Of a stretch of 64,000 nucleotides of DNA, positions 49,120 to 57,501 are shown in pieces. A program made the position numbers and the translations under genes. The DNA is from Streptococcus mitis (GTDB taxonomy: Bacteria > Bacillota > Bacilli > Lactobacillales > Streptococcaceae). The DNA is taken from positions 2,058,001 to 2,122,000 of the forward strand of contig CP014326.1 of NCBI GenBank assembly GCA_001560895.1. The letters are read 5' to 3'. The notes below the pieces were generated by a model that searched no databases, was not told where the DNA came from, and saw only the letters and a list, made by a program, of their open reading frames with translations. How positions within the stretch are numbered: the first letter of the stretch is position 1; the number at the start of each line of letters is the position of its first letter.

Positions 49120-49148
49120 TTGCATTGTTTTAGACAAAGGAATATAAT
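49120..49148 (+). promoter_or_regulatory. Promoter of the small membrane protein gene
   Basis: -35 TTGCAT (49120-49125), 17-base spacer, -10 TATAAT (49143-49148). Confidence 0.7.
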
Positions 49149-49181
49149 AACATTGAAATAGGATATTGGAGGTGTAGACTT

Positions 49182-49412
49182 ATGTTAAGCAAATATTACA
49201 AGTATCTTCCTGGGTTGATTTTGGGAGCTATTTGCTCTTATGAAACAGCCACTTACTATGCGCGAACTGCTTTTGATGTCTTCTATCTGACTACAAGCTT
49301 TATGATTGTCTACATCGCTTTGTTATTTTTACATGAGAACTATCTCAAGTATCGATACAAAGACTTCTTTACGCACATGTTTAGTAATTCTAAGAAAGAT
49401 AGCCACCCATAA
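49182..49412 (+). CDS. Small conserved membrane protein of unknown function
   Basis: 76 residues with two membrane helices (about 9-24 and 34-52) and a basic cytoplasmic tail (NYLKYRYKDFFTHMFSNSKK). Good promoter, ribosome site (GGAGGTG) and terminator support a real gene. I do not recognise the family. Confidence 0.75.
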   Translation: MLSKYYKYLPGLILGAICSYETATYYARTAFDVFYLTTSFMIVYIALLFLHENYLKYRYKDFFTHMFSNSKKDSHP

Positions 49413-49453
49413 AAGCAGTCACAACACAAAACCATCTCATGATGGTACATAAA

Positions 49454-49486
49454 GAGGTCAGGAACTTTGTCCCGACCTCGTTTTTT
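49454..49486 (+). terminator. Terminator after the small membrane protein gene
   Basis: GAGGTCAGGAAC and GTCCCGACCTC form the stem, followed by TTTTTT at 49481-49486. Confidence 0.8.
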
Positions 49487-50258
49487 ATTTCAATCGATAG
49501 GTTTTTCTTGGTTTCTTTTTGGGCACTCGCTTGAGTCCGACTTCTTCTACATATTCGCCGTATTTTACGAGAAAGTTATTGCTGACGATGGGACGACCTG
49601 AGTTGATAAGATTGACCAGTTCGGTTCCCTCGTAGACAGTGAACTCCTCCTCTAGCAGATAGAGGAAGGTCGGGTTCCAGTCAAGTCGTCCTTGGATTCG
49701 TTTGATAGATCCTTGGATAATGGCATAATGGTCAAAGGCGAAGGCTTGCTCGTCCAATTCGACTCCCTCCAAGAAGCATTTGCCCGTCTGAAAATCGACA
49801 TCTACGAAAACGACATCCTTGGCATCGTCTCCTGCCTGAACGAGGTCTAGGGCGCGACTAGGCAGATACACCAAATGGGCAATGGTCACCGTCCAGCCCC
49901 GTGGATCACGCCCAGGAGTCGACACAGTCATCAATTGCTCGATTTTTTCTAAAGGAAGATCGAGATTGACTTCTTCACGCACCTCGCGCTGACAGGCATG
50001 AGCAGCATCTTCTCCCTTATCCATAAAACCTCCAACCAAGGCCAAACAGTTTTGATAAGGGTGAGCCTTGCGACGAATCAGCAAGAGCTTGATCTTTCCT
50101 TCAACAAAGCAGTAGGCCACCATATCCACTGTCACACTTGGTTTTTCATATTGAGGGAGTTCCTGCTTGTAGTACCAGTCTAAAAACTCCTCCTGACTGG
50201 CATGCATTTCAAAATATTCTCTTTCCGTCATCCCTTCTGGAATCTTTATATCTGCCAT
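49485..50258 (-). CDS. NUDIX hydrolase with C-terminal winged-helix-like domain, NrtR-like
   Basis: 257 residues. The NUDIX box is GFMDKGEDAAHACQREVREE (about residues 77-96), with Asn replacing the usual Gly after it. The C-terminal 70 residues (WNPTFLYLLEEEFTVYEGTE through KKKPRKTYRLK) resemble the winged-helix part of NrtR regulators of NAD metabolism. It follows pnuC by a single base and nadR, so ADP-ribose hydrolysis or sensing in NAD salvage is the likely role. A degraded or changed NUDIX box would favour a regulator; here the glutamates are intact, so hydrolase activity is also possible. Confidence 0.8.
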   Translation of the reverse strand: MADIKIPEGMTEREYFEMHASQEEFLDWYYKQELPQYEKPSVTVDMVAYCFVEGKIKLLLIRRKAHPYQNCLALVGGFMDKGEDAAHACQREVREEVNLDLPLEKIEQLMTVSTPGRDPRGWTVTIAHLVYLPSRALDLVQAGDDAKDVVFVDVDFQTGKCFLEGVELDEQAFAFDHYAIIQGSIKRIQGRLDWNPTFLYLLEEEFTVYEGTELVNLINSGRPIVSNNFLVKYGEYVEEVGLKRVPKKKPRKTYRLK

Positions 50259-50259
50259 C

Positions 50260-51039
50260 TTATGACTCCTTTCGAACTGCCTTGGTCCATTGGTACCAAC
50301 CCACTAGACTATTGAGTGTATAGACCCAGTACATCCCTTGGATGTGGATATTTTCACCCCACCAGAGGTAGATACTAAAGAGATTGGTTGCAATCCAGAA
50401 AATCCATTGCTCACGGTAGAGACGTGTCATCAAAAGCTGACCAACACCATTGGTCGCATCGGTAACACTATCACGGAAAGGGCGAGCACTATGGATACTT
50501 TGATAAGCTAAGCCCATACCAATCCAGATGATAGCAGTCAAGGACAAGTACTTGAACCAATCAAGAACAGATAATTTCTTAGCTTCAAAGTGAGATTCTT
50601 CTACTTTTCCTTGGTCATTGATACGGTTGGACAGCCAAGCATAGAGACCAATCGGCTGCATTACAAAGAAGTAAACGGTCGTCAAGACTTCGCCATAAAA
50701 AGTTGCATTCATGGCCAAAATCAAATAGATAGCAGAGTTAATAGCCCCGAAGAGATAATTACTTGCACGCCCTTCTGCTACCAAGATAACACAGACAATC
50801 CCAGTCCAAGAGGCAAACAAGCTCAACCAGTCATGACTTTCTGTATTTTGCGTGAATTCCAAGATCAAGGGAACACTTGACAAGGCGATGAGATATAACC
50901 ACTGGAAAAGGCTACGGCCCACAAAAAGATCTCTCCAGAGCAGGTTCATGATTCCTGCAAAGCCAATCTTGCGGGCTTCGGCATGGACATTTTTAAAATT
51001 TTCGATAAATTGTGTGATTTTTTCAGTTAGTTTTTTCAT
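50260..51039 (-). CDS. pnuC: PnuC-type nicotinamide riboside transporter
   Basis: 259 residues with about seven membrane helices. Family features include SWTGIVCVILVAEGRASNYL and the MQPIGLYAWLSNR block. PnuC moves nicotinamide riboside by facilitated diffusion that depends on phosphorylation by the NadR kinase domain. nadR is directly upstream (9-base gap) and the NUDIX gene directly downstream. Start follows AGGAGAAAAAT. Confidence 0.9.
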   Translation of the reverse strand: MKKLTEKITQFIENFKNVHAEARKIGFAGIMNLLWRDLFVGRSLFQWLYLIALSSVPLILEFTQNTESHDWLSLFASWTGIVCVILVAEGRASNYLFGAINSAIYLILAMNATFYGEVLTTVYFFVMQPIGLYAWLSNRINDQGKVEESHFEAKKLSVLDWFKYLSLTAIIWIGMGLAYQSIHSARPFRDSVTDATNGVGQLLMTRLYREQWIFWIATNLFSIYLWWGENIHIQGMYWVYTLNSLVGWYQWTKAVRKES

Positions 51040-51048
51040 ATTTTTCTC

Positions 51049-52107
51049 CTAATCTGCTTGGTAAATGGCATCAATAGCCACTTTTGCTGCTTCATAATTA
51101 CCTAGATAATCCTCTGCTAGATAAACTAGTGGAATGGTGGTTAAATATCGCTCTCTCATCTGGTCCAAATGCTGGGAAAAACTTTGACGAATATGGTCTT
51201 CTGCCATGGTCATATCTCTAAATCCGTCATTGACATAGGAGCCGATAGGCTGCACAAATAGAATCAAGTCCCATTTCTCCTTAGCCAAGATCGAGGCAAA
51301 GAGATTGTCAAATGTTTCTCCTGATAAGTCCTCTTGATCCTCAGTCTCCATATAATAATCATAGTAGCCCTTGGTTACTAAGGAGTTGGTATCTGCTATC
51401 ACCAGTCCCCTATTGGCATTACTGTCAATTAACTTAGAGGTCTGGTCATACTGTCCCAACAGGAGGTAATAGTAATCCTTTGGAGTCAATTCATCATCGC
51501 GGACGTTATTTTTAATCTGATACTCACGTGCGTATTCCAGACTAACGGGCGCATCGTAATACCTTGCCAAATCCTTGGCCAGAGTGGTCTTCCCATTACT
51601 GGCACTTCCCATAATCAACACTTTCTTGGTAAACTGACGACGGAAAGGTTGAGCGATGTACTTCCAATATTTGCTTGGATTTTCTCGAATCATAGTTGCT
51701 GAAATACCAAACTTTCTTCCTTGCAGAACGGTCTCAAAGCCACGATTAGATAATTCTTGCTGGTAGTCTGCTTCTCCTACAAAAAAGATCAGCTCTTGCT
51801 GGGTTTCATCATAGGAAATCTCCGCTAACATCTGGTCCAACCACTCCTGCCAGCCCATAGGGTAACGGGGAAGATTGGTTTCATCTAACTTGCAAACAGA
51901 GGTCAACTCATCATCCCGAAATGCTTCACGAATATAGCGAAATCTCTTTTGAAGCGTTAAGCCTACCTGCTCCCCTCGGTCTCCCTCATATCCTGAAACG
52001 ACCACCCAGACCTGATCACACTGACGCTTCGCTCGCTGAATCAGATCGATATGGCCCTGATGAAGAGGGGCAAAGGTCCCAAATACCACTGCTATTTTCT
52101 TTTTCAT
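51049..52107 (-). CDS. nadR: NadR, NMN adenylyltransferase / ribosylnicotinamide kinase
   Basis: 352 residues with two domains. The N-terminal nucleotidyltransferase has GTFAPLHQGHIDLIQRAKRQ (residues 10-29) and the ISATMIRENP motif. The C-terminal kinase has a P-loop GSASNGKTTLAKDL at about residue 167. The N-terminal repressor domain of enteric NadR is absent. It traps incoming nicotinamide riboside as NMN and may convert NMN to NAD. Confidence 0.92.
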   Translation of the reverse strand: MKKKIAVVFGTFAPLHQGHIDLIQRAKRQCDQVWVVVSGYEGDRGEQVGLTLQKRFRYIREAFRDDELTSVCKLDETNLPRYPMGWQEWLDQMLAEISYDETQQELIFFVGEADYQQELSNRGFETVLQGRKFGISATMIRENPSKYWKYIAQPFRRQFTKKVLIMGSASNGKTTLAKDLARYYDAPVSLEYAREYQIKNNVRDDELTPKDYYYLLLGQYDQTSKLIDSNANRGLVIADTNSLVTKGYYDYYMETEDQEDLSGETFDNLFASILAKEKWDLILFVQPIGSYVNDGFRDMTMAEDHIRQSFSQHLDQMRERYLTTIPLVYLAEDYLGNYEAAKVAIDAIYQAD

Positions 52108-52157
52108 AAACGCATTACATTTTTATAATTTTCTATATTTTTGTTATCTATGTTTTT

Positions 52158-52185
52158 ATTATAAATTATATTTTTGTTTTGTCAA
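52158..52185 (-). promoter_or_regulatory. Promoter of the nadR-pnuC-NUDIX operon
   Basis: Minus strand -35 TTGACA (52180-52185, consensus), 16-base spacer, -10 TATAAT (52158-52163, consensus). The 50-base leader is extremely AT-rich with imperfect TATxxxTTT words but no operator I can name. Confidence 0.75.
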
Positions 52186-52218
52186 TAGTTTTTTATCATT
52201 TTTTATAAAAAAATTGCG

Positions 52219-52247
52219 AAAAAAAGAATCAAGATTGCTCCTGATTC
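52219..52247 (-). terminator. Terminator after clpC
   Basis: On the minus strand GAATCAGGAGCAATCTTGATTC forms a hairpin whose arms are GAATCA and TGATTC, followed by seven T. Confidence 0.75.
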
Positions 52248-52254
52248 TCCATTT

Positions 52255-54687
52255 TTATGCAATATCAAATTTTAACTGGCCTGCTTTGACACCAATCTTA
52301 AGTGTGCTACCTGCCACTAAATCTCCCTTAAGAAGAAGTTCTGCCAACTTGTCCTCCACTTCTGTTTGCAGAGTTCTACGAAGTGGGCGAGCTCCCATCT
52401 CTGGGTCATATCCTTGATTTGCCAACAATTTCAGAGCTGAAGCTTGTAATTTCAAGTCAATACCTTTTTCAGCCAAACTTGCCACTAAAGGTTTGACCAT
52501 AATCTTCACGACTTCCTGCATATGGTCGCTAGAAAGGCTATGGAAGACCACCTTTTCATCAATACGGTTGATAAACTCAGGTCTATAAGCTTTTTTCAGT
52601 TCTTCAAACATGCGTTTTTCCATATTTTCCTGGTCAAAACGAATGTCCTTAGCTCCAAAACCGACGGTCTTGTCATCACGAAGGGCTGTCGCACCAAGGT
52701 TCGATGTCATGATGATAATGGTATTTGAAAAGTCGACCTTGCGCCCCTTGCTATCTATCAAGACACCATCATCCAAGACCTGCAAGAGCACATTAAAGAT
52801 GTCTGGGTGGGCCTTCTCTACCTCATCAAAGAGGAGAACGGAATATGGTTTGTTGCGAACTTTCTCGGTCAACTCCCCACCTTCTTCATAACCCACATAG
52901 CCTGGAGGAGCTCCGTTGAGACGGCTAGCTGCGAATTTCTCCATATACTCACTCATATCAAAGCGGATAAGAGCTGATTCGTCGTCAAAGAGGACTTCTG
53001 CCAGAGCCTTGGCCAATTCGGTCTTCCCGACACCTGTGGGTCCTAGGAACATAAAGGAACCAATCGGACGCTTGTGACTGCGAATTCCTGACTGATTACG
53101 GCGAATCGCACGGCTAATGCTTGAAACAGCTTGATCTTGCCCGATAACACGTTTGTGTAGTTCAGCTTCAAGATTTAGATACTTCTTAGCATCCGTTTGA
53201 GTCAGTTTTTGGACTGGAATTCCTGACAAACGACTCAAGGTGGTCAAAATATCAGACTCTGTCACCAAGTCTTTGTAGACTGGGACTTCCTCTTCTTTTG
53301 CGATTAGCTGGGCTGCCTGTTTCCACTTACCATCCATCAGGGCCTTATCAGCTGGACTCAAGCCAGAATCGTCTGCTTTCACATGTTTGACATTATTTTG
53401 CACTGTTGCTGCTGCTTCATCTAAGAGGTCGATAGCAGAGTCTGGCAAGTGACGACTAGTCAAGTAACGATGAGCCATCTTGACAGCTGTTTCGACAGCT
53501 TCATCTGCGATTTGCACACGGTGATGCTTCTCATAAGTCGCCTTCAAGCCTTGCAAAATGGTCATGCTGTCTGCCACGCTTGGTTCTTCAATCGTCACTT
53601 TAGCGAAACGACGAGAAAGTGCCGCATCTTTTTCGATATGTTTTTGGTATTCTTCCTGAGTAGTCGCACCAACCGTTCTCAAGGTGCCACGCGCCAAGGC
53701 TGGTTTTAAGATATTGGCCGCATCCAGAGTTGAGTCAATCCCACTACCAGAACCCATGATAGTGTGAAGTTCATCGATAAAGAGGATGACTTGGCCATCT
53801 TCTTCAATATCCTTGATGATATTGTTCATGCGTTCTTCAAAGTCACCACGGAAGCGTGTCCCTGCAACGACATTCATCAAATCAAGCTCCAACACGCGCA
53901 TCTTAGCCATTTCTGCAGGCACATCACCACTAGCAATACGCTGGGCAAGACCAAGCGCCAGAGCTGTTTTCCCGACACCAGCATCTCCAACCAAGACAGG
54001 ATTGTTCTTGGTCTTACGACTCAAGATTTGAATCATACGCGAGATTTCCTTGTCCCGACCGATGACTGGCTCCAACTTGCCAGAACGAGCTTGCTCTGTC
54101 AAATCATGGGTATAGTCCTCGAGACCACCGCTCGGAGTCTGGGGCATACCCATCATATTAGCCATAGAATTTTGCTTGTCAGCTACTGTACGATGGCGCT
54201 GGCGTAGAGCCTTGAGGTCTTCACGAGTCCAGCCTGCACGTTCTTCTAGATTTCGACGAAGAGCAGCAATCTTAACCTGATCTTTCTTGTCTTCATAAGA
54301 AAAACCAGCCCTCTCCAAGATACGAGTCGCCAAGGCATTTCCATCATGCAAAATCGCATAGAGGACATGCTCTGTCCCTAGCACCTTAGCATGGACCACT
54401 GACGCTACATACTCTGCTTCGTCAAAGAGAACCTGCAAACGATGGGAGAACGGCAATTCCGTAAAGGTTTCATCCTGGCTATAGTCCGTTTCAGTCAGTT
54501 CCAAAGCCACCTCTTCTAAACGGTCCATCTCATATGGATAATCGTTTAATGTCGCCCCTGCCACACTATAACTGTGATTGGACATAGCAATCAACAAGTG
54601 CCAAGACTCTAGATAACGAGCTCCAAAATGGCCAGCAACCATGTAGGCACTTTCGATACATTCATTCAATGCTTTTGAATAGTTCAT
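52255..54687 (-). CDS. clpC: ClpC, AAA+ chaperone/protease ATPase
   Basis: 810 residues. Clp_N repeats lie at about residues 1-145. The first ATPase domain has [10 protein letters not shown] (Walker A) and [13 protein letters not shown] (Walker B); the second has [10 protein letters not shown] and [13 protein letters not shown]. The C-terminal part contains [15 protein letters not shown]. The region between the two ATPase domains is short and a clear UVR motif is not seen. It unfolds proteins for ClpP and is controlled by CtsR, encoded 1 base upstream in the same operon. Confidence 0.94.
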   Translation of the reverse strand: MNYSKALNECIESAYMVAGHFGARYLESWHLLIAMSNHSYSVAGATLNDYPYEMDRLEEVALELTETDYSQDETFTELPFSHRLQVLFDEAEYVASVVHAKVLGTEHVLYAILHDGNALATRILERAGFSYEDKKDQVKIAALRRNLEERAGWTREDLKALRQRHRTVADKQNSMANMMGMPQTPSGGLEDYTHDLTEQARSGKLEPVIGRDKEISRMIQILSRKTKNNPVLVGDAGVGKTALALGLAQRIASGDVPAEMAKMRVLELDLMNVVAGTRFRGDFEERMNNIIKDIEEDGQVILFIDELHTIMGSGSGIDSTLDAANILKPALARGTLRTVGATTQEEYQKHIEKDAALSRRFAKVTIEEPSVADSMTILQGLKATYEKHHRVQIADEAVETAVKMAHRYLTSRHLPDSAIDLLDEAAATVQNNVKHVKADDSGLSPADKALMDGKWKQAAQLIAKEEEVPVYKDLVTESDILTTLSRLSGIPVQKLTQTDAKKYLNLEAELHKRVIGQDQAVSSISRAIRRNQSGIRSHKRPIGSFMFLGPTGVGKTELAKALAEVLFDDESALIRFDMSEYMEKFAASRLNGAPPGYVGYEEGGELTEKVRNKPYSVLLFDEVEKAHPDIFNVLLQVLDDGVLIDSKGRKVDFSNTIIIMTSNLGATALRDDKTVGFGAKDIRFDQENMEKRMFEELKKAYRPEFINRIDEKVVFHSLSSDHMQEVVKIMVKPLVASLAEKGIDLKLQASALKLLANQGYDPEMGARPLRRTLQTEVEDKLAELLLKGDLVAGSTLKIGVKAGQLKFDIA

Positions 54688-54688
54688 C

Positions 54689-55147
54689 TTACTTCCCTTT
54701 TCTATCTACCTCTTGTATGACCTGTCGTAGCATATTAGCACGAAGGACTGGAGCTTCTTCTCCTAGAACGCGATCCACAGCTACTGCTAGTAGCAAATTC
54801 ATCTCTTGCTTGGTCATCAATTCCTGCTCAACCAAAAGCTGCAGAATATCTTCATAAATCTCTTGACTAACTCGCTCACCAATTGAATAAAGCAAATCAC
54901 GGAGCATTTCATGATGACTAGAAAACTCAATCCGTCCTATGCGAATGTAGCCTCCACCACCCCGCTTACTTTCAACCAAGTAGCCTCTACTTTCCGTAAA
55001 GCGTGTCTTGATCACATAGTTAATCTGACTAGGAACAACCTGGAAGGTATCCGCCAACTGACTCCGTTGCAACTCCACGATACCAGATTGATCTAAAATT
55101 GCCTTGATGTAGGCCTCAATATGATCCGATGTATTTTTAAATCTCAT
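54689..55147 (-). CDS. ctsR: CtsR, heat-shock repressor
   Basis: 152 residues. The N-terminal DNA-binding domain has the helix-turn-helix around LADTFQVVPSQINYVIKTRF and the glycine-rich wing ESKRGGGGYIRIGRI, which senses temperature in this family. The C-terminal helices mediate dimerisation. It represses clp genes by binding heptad direct repeats, one of which sits on its own promoter. It is the first gene of ctsR-clpC. Confidence 0.95.
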   Translation of the reverse strand: MRFKNTSDHIEAYIKAILDQSGIVELQRSQLADTFQVVPSQINYVIKTRFTESRGYLVESKRGGGGYIRIGRIEFSSHHEMLRDLLYSIGERVSQEIYEDILQLLVEQELMTKQEMNLLLAVAVDRVLGEEAPVLRANMLRQVIQEVDRKGK

Positions 55148-55171
55148 TACAAACCCACCTCTCTCTTTAAA

Positions 55172-55218
55172 CCTTGACTATCTTTGACTATACTATCATT
55201 TAACACTCTATAAGTCAA
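55172..55218 (-). promoter_or_regulatory. ctsR-clpC promoter with overlapping CtsR operator
   Basis: Minus strand -35 TTGACT (55213-55218), 17-base spacer, -10 TAGTAT (55190-55195). The heptad repeat AGTCAAAGATAGTCAAG (CtsR box, one mismatch) begins at the end of the -10 and covers the transcription start, about 25 bases before the gene. Confidence 0.8.
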
Positions 55219-55316
55219 ATTTTTAGAGCTCAGCCCTTGAAAATACTGACTTTCTTTAAAATCATTTAGGCATTAAATAGCCTTAGTTTTTCTTGAAAGT
55301 TCCTAAAAAAGTCCAC

Positions 55317-55434
55317 AAAAAAGAGCCCTAAAAGGGCGTAATATTGACGAGTTCAGCAGGCAAGAAACTAGCACGGTCAAACGTGCTTTTTTAATACCTA
55401 GTAATATTATAGCATATCTTCCACAGCATTTCCA
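55317..55434 (-). ncRNA. Candidate small RNA between ctsR and the island, with promoter and terminator
   Basis: Minus strand: -35-like TGGAAA (55429-55434), 17-base spacer, -10 TATAAT (55406-55411, preceded by ATGC). The predicted RNA of about 80 bases has a first hairpin AGCACG/CGTGCT (55370-55387), a single-stranded CUGCUGAACUCGUC segment, and an intrinsic terminator GCCCT/AGGGC (55325-55337) with TTTTTT at 55317-55322. No frame with a ribosome site is present. The first hairpin followed by T6 could also stop plus-strand transcripts. Confidence 0.45.
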
Positions 55435-55603
55435 TTTCGTACATTTGTACCAAATTAGACACTAATTCGAGGGTGTAATTTTTTTAATATTGACAACTTC
55501 TACTTAGTATTCAAAGTCTAGTTTAGTTTCTTCAATGCTTGTAAGTTCAATATTTAAAATGTTTATTTTTTCTTCCTTCTTAAATATGCGTAAAGAAAAG
55601 GAA

Positions 55604-55630
55604 AAACCTCAGAATTATCTGAGATTTTTC
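55604..55630 (-). terminator. Bidirectional terminator at the left end of the island
   Basis: CCTCAGAATTATCTGAG is a perfect 5-bp CTCAG stem with a short loop, flanked by AAAAA and TTTTT on either strand. It follows the small membrane gene at 55651. Confidence 0.7.
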
Positions 55631-55650
55631 AACTATATAATGTTTGTCTT

Positions 55651-55827
55651 TCATTTTTTCTTCAATTGTTTCAATGCATCAATCTTAAGATAAATTGTAA
55701 TTACAATCAAAGTGAACTGAATTAAGAATAAGCAGATTTTAACAAGATTAATTGGAACTCCAAGGAGCACTAAGATAATTCCTACAATAAATCCAAAAAC
55801 AATAATTTTTTCAATGTTATAAATCAT
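55651..55827 (-). CDS. Small membrane protein at the island end
   Basis: 58 residues: MIYNIEKIIVFGFIVGIILV, then LLGVPINLVKICLFLIQFTL and a basic tail IDALKQLKKK. Two membrane helices are likely. The ribosome site AAAGGA lies 12 bases before the ATG and a terminator follows. I do not recognise the family. A holin-like or interference role is possible but unsupported. Confidence 0.6.
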   Translation of the reverse strand: MIYNIEKIIVFGFIVGIILVLLGVPINLVKICLFLIQFTLIVITIYLKIDALKQLKKK

Positions 55828-56155
55828 CTACAAATCATCCTTTCTTAAATTATAGAGATACTACTATAAAATAATTTAAAAACTCAATTGTTTTTATCTA
55901 AGTACAGAATAGATAATTAAATGAAAAAAGTCAAATTTTGAACTATAATTTTACTCTCTTCTACCTGCCATTTTTTCTTCGCTCTTAAAAAGAGTAATCT
56001 ATTATTCTGAACATAGCCTATTTTTTAAAAATTGAGTCAATCTTTCTGAATCACTCAGTTTTTACCCCCTTTTTGTCTGGAGGTCTCCGACTTGGAAAAA
56101 GTTCCCTTCACCGGTACCCTACTGGCCAGAAAGATTTTTTAAAAGGTGGGGGGAG
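55828..56155. other. Gene-free stretch with a GC-rich candidate packaging site
   Basis: About 330 bases without a gene. The right part (about 56065-56130) is clearly GC-richer than its flanks and contains CCCCCTTTTT, GGAGGTCTCC and the palindrome-like ACCGGTACC. It lies directly downstream of the ArpU/RinA-like gene, where cos-type streptococcal phages carry the cos site and then terminase. No terminase frame is present. Confidence 0.4.
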
Positions 56156-56566
56156 TCAATATCCTTTCAACTCAACAAATCTTTTAGCGATTACCTTTCT
56201 ACGGCTATTTATATAACGAGTAGTTTTATTTAGTTTCTCTGCCACGTCTTCCCAAGTCGCACCAGCTTCTAAATATCTCATTTTAAAAATGACTAGATCA
56301 CTTTCAATTAAGTTTTCCATCAAGGTATCTACAACTAGTTTAAAGCCTTCTAAATATCTTAGCGTTTGGTCTTCTTCAATTCTAATGATGGTTGCTTCAG
56401 TAGGACTATATACTGTCTTGCCTTTCCCACCAGTACAATCTTCAGCGCTATGTTTCTTATTATGTATTAGTTCCTGTCTTCTCAAATAAATTTTATTAGC
56501 AAGCGTTCTATATCGTCCTAACTCAATATCTATCCCGTCCAGGTCTCTATTACTCAACTCGTACAT
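56156..56566 (-). CDS. ArpU/RinA-like phage transcriptional regulator
   Basis: 136 residues from the ATG at 56566, with GGAGGT 8 bases upstream; a longer in-frame start at 56611 lacks one. A helical N-terminus (LGRYRTLANKIYLRRQELIH) is followed by a sigma-like C-terminal helix-turn-helix, ATWEDVAEKLNKTTRYINSR. This is the pattern of late-gene activators of Gram-positive phages (ArpU, RinA, DUF722). In an island it may control the downstream end or interfere with helper late expression. Confidence 0.7.
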   Translation of the reverse strand: MYELSNRDLDGIDIELGRYRTLANKIYLRRQELIHNKKHSAEDCTGGKGKTVYSPTEATIIRIEEDQTLRYLEGFKLVVDTLMENLIESDLVIFKMRYLEAGATWEDVAEKLNKTTRYINSRRKVIAKRFVELKGY

Positions 56567-56943
56567 AGGCAAGTACCTCCACTTAAATTTAAAAATTTTT
56601 TTATCTTGCAATTTGTCAAATTGTAAATTCTGTCAAACTGACAAAAAGCGCTAAAAGCCTTCCAACACTCCACTTACCAGGTATCATTGTTTTAAGTTTG
56701 ACAACTCTTCAGTATGACAAGTTCAAGGGAAATTTCTTTAATTTATCCCCTCAGTTTCTCATATCTTACATTCTGTGAAACTCACTCCATTCTGTAAACC
56801 CCTGATATACCTTGCTTTCAAGCTATTACATCTTTTCAGTTTATGCTTACTTTGTTATGTGAAACTTAGTAAAGCATAAAAGTAGGACTAGCGATATTTC
56901 TTTTGTTTCAGCCATATATCACTAGCCTTACTTAATTTGTTCC
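56567..56943. other. Gene-free stretch with stem-loop and TGTCA/TGACA repeats
   Basis: About 380 bases. Near 56610-56730 short words TTGTCAAA, CTGTCAAA, CTGACAAA and TTTGACAA recur on both strands and could be regulator sites. An imperfect 17-bp inverted repeat lies at 56881-56932, just past the upstream gene. Confidence 0.4.
56881..56932 (-). terminator. Imperfect stem-loop after the coiled-coil gene
   Basis: AGTAGGACTAGCGATAT (56881-56897) pairs with ATATCACTAGCCTTACT (about 56915-56931) with two or three mismatches or G-U pairs. On the minus strand only ACTTTTA follows, so it is a weak terminator or an mRNA-stabilising hairpin. Confidence 0.4.
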
Positions 56944-57492
56944 CTATTTTTCTAAATACACTTTGATATCCCGATATTCCTTAGAAAAATTCATCCATCC
57001 GCTAGAATCAGGGGTTAAGAATGGTAGGACAGTAAGCGGACTTACTTCTGTTCGATACGGCGATAGAGAATGTCTCTGACCTATTTCTCTGACTACACCT
57101 GTATGGATTTCTTCTACATCCTTCTTCAGTTCTTGAATTTCATCATATGCGTCCAGAATTAGTCTAAGTTTCTTTCGGTATTGTTTATAGATCTTCTTAG
57201 TTTCCATCCGTTGCTTAGTTTCTTTAAAAATGTATTCAAAGATGACTGCATTAGCTTCTGAAAAATCACTATCAAATTTTTCCTGAAGGCCATTAATAGC
57301 TTTTTCCATCTTTTCCAGCTGCTCTAAAGATTCTAAGTTATTTGACAAAAAAGAATCTATGTTCTCAAATGAAACTGCTTGATTGCCTAACAGGCTTTTC
57401 CTTTTTTCGCTTAACTGTTCTCGTGCTGAATTAATCTTACTTTTTTTATTATCTAAATCATCCAGTGTATCAAATACTTGATTAATATCCAT
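56944..57492 (-). CDS. Coiled-coil phage-type protein of unknown function
   Basis: 182 residues, mostly charged helices (SKINSAREQLSEKRKSLLGN; LESLEQLEKMEKAINGLQEK; TKQRMETKKIYKQYRKKLRL) with a globular-looking C-terminal 40 residues (SPLTVLPFLTPDSSGWMNFS). It lies 9 bases after the capsid homologue and is co-transcribed. Its place next to a capsid gene suggests a scaffold-like or head-completion partner; this is inference. Confidence 0.55.
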   Translation of the reverse strand: MDINQVFDTLDDLDNKKSKINSAREQLSEKRKSLLGNQAVSFENIDSFLSNNLESLEQLEKMEKAINGLQEKFDSDFSEANAVIFEYIFKETKQRMETKKIYKQYRKKLRLILDAYDEIQELKKDVEEIHTGVVREIGQRHSLSPYRTEVSPLTVLPFLTPDSSGWMNFSKEYRDIKVYLEK

Positions 57493-57501
57493 TTCTTCCT
57501 C

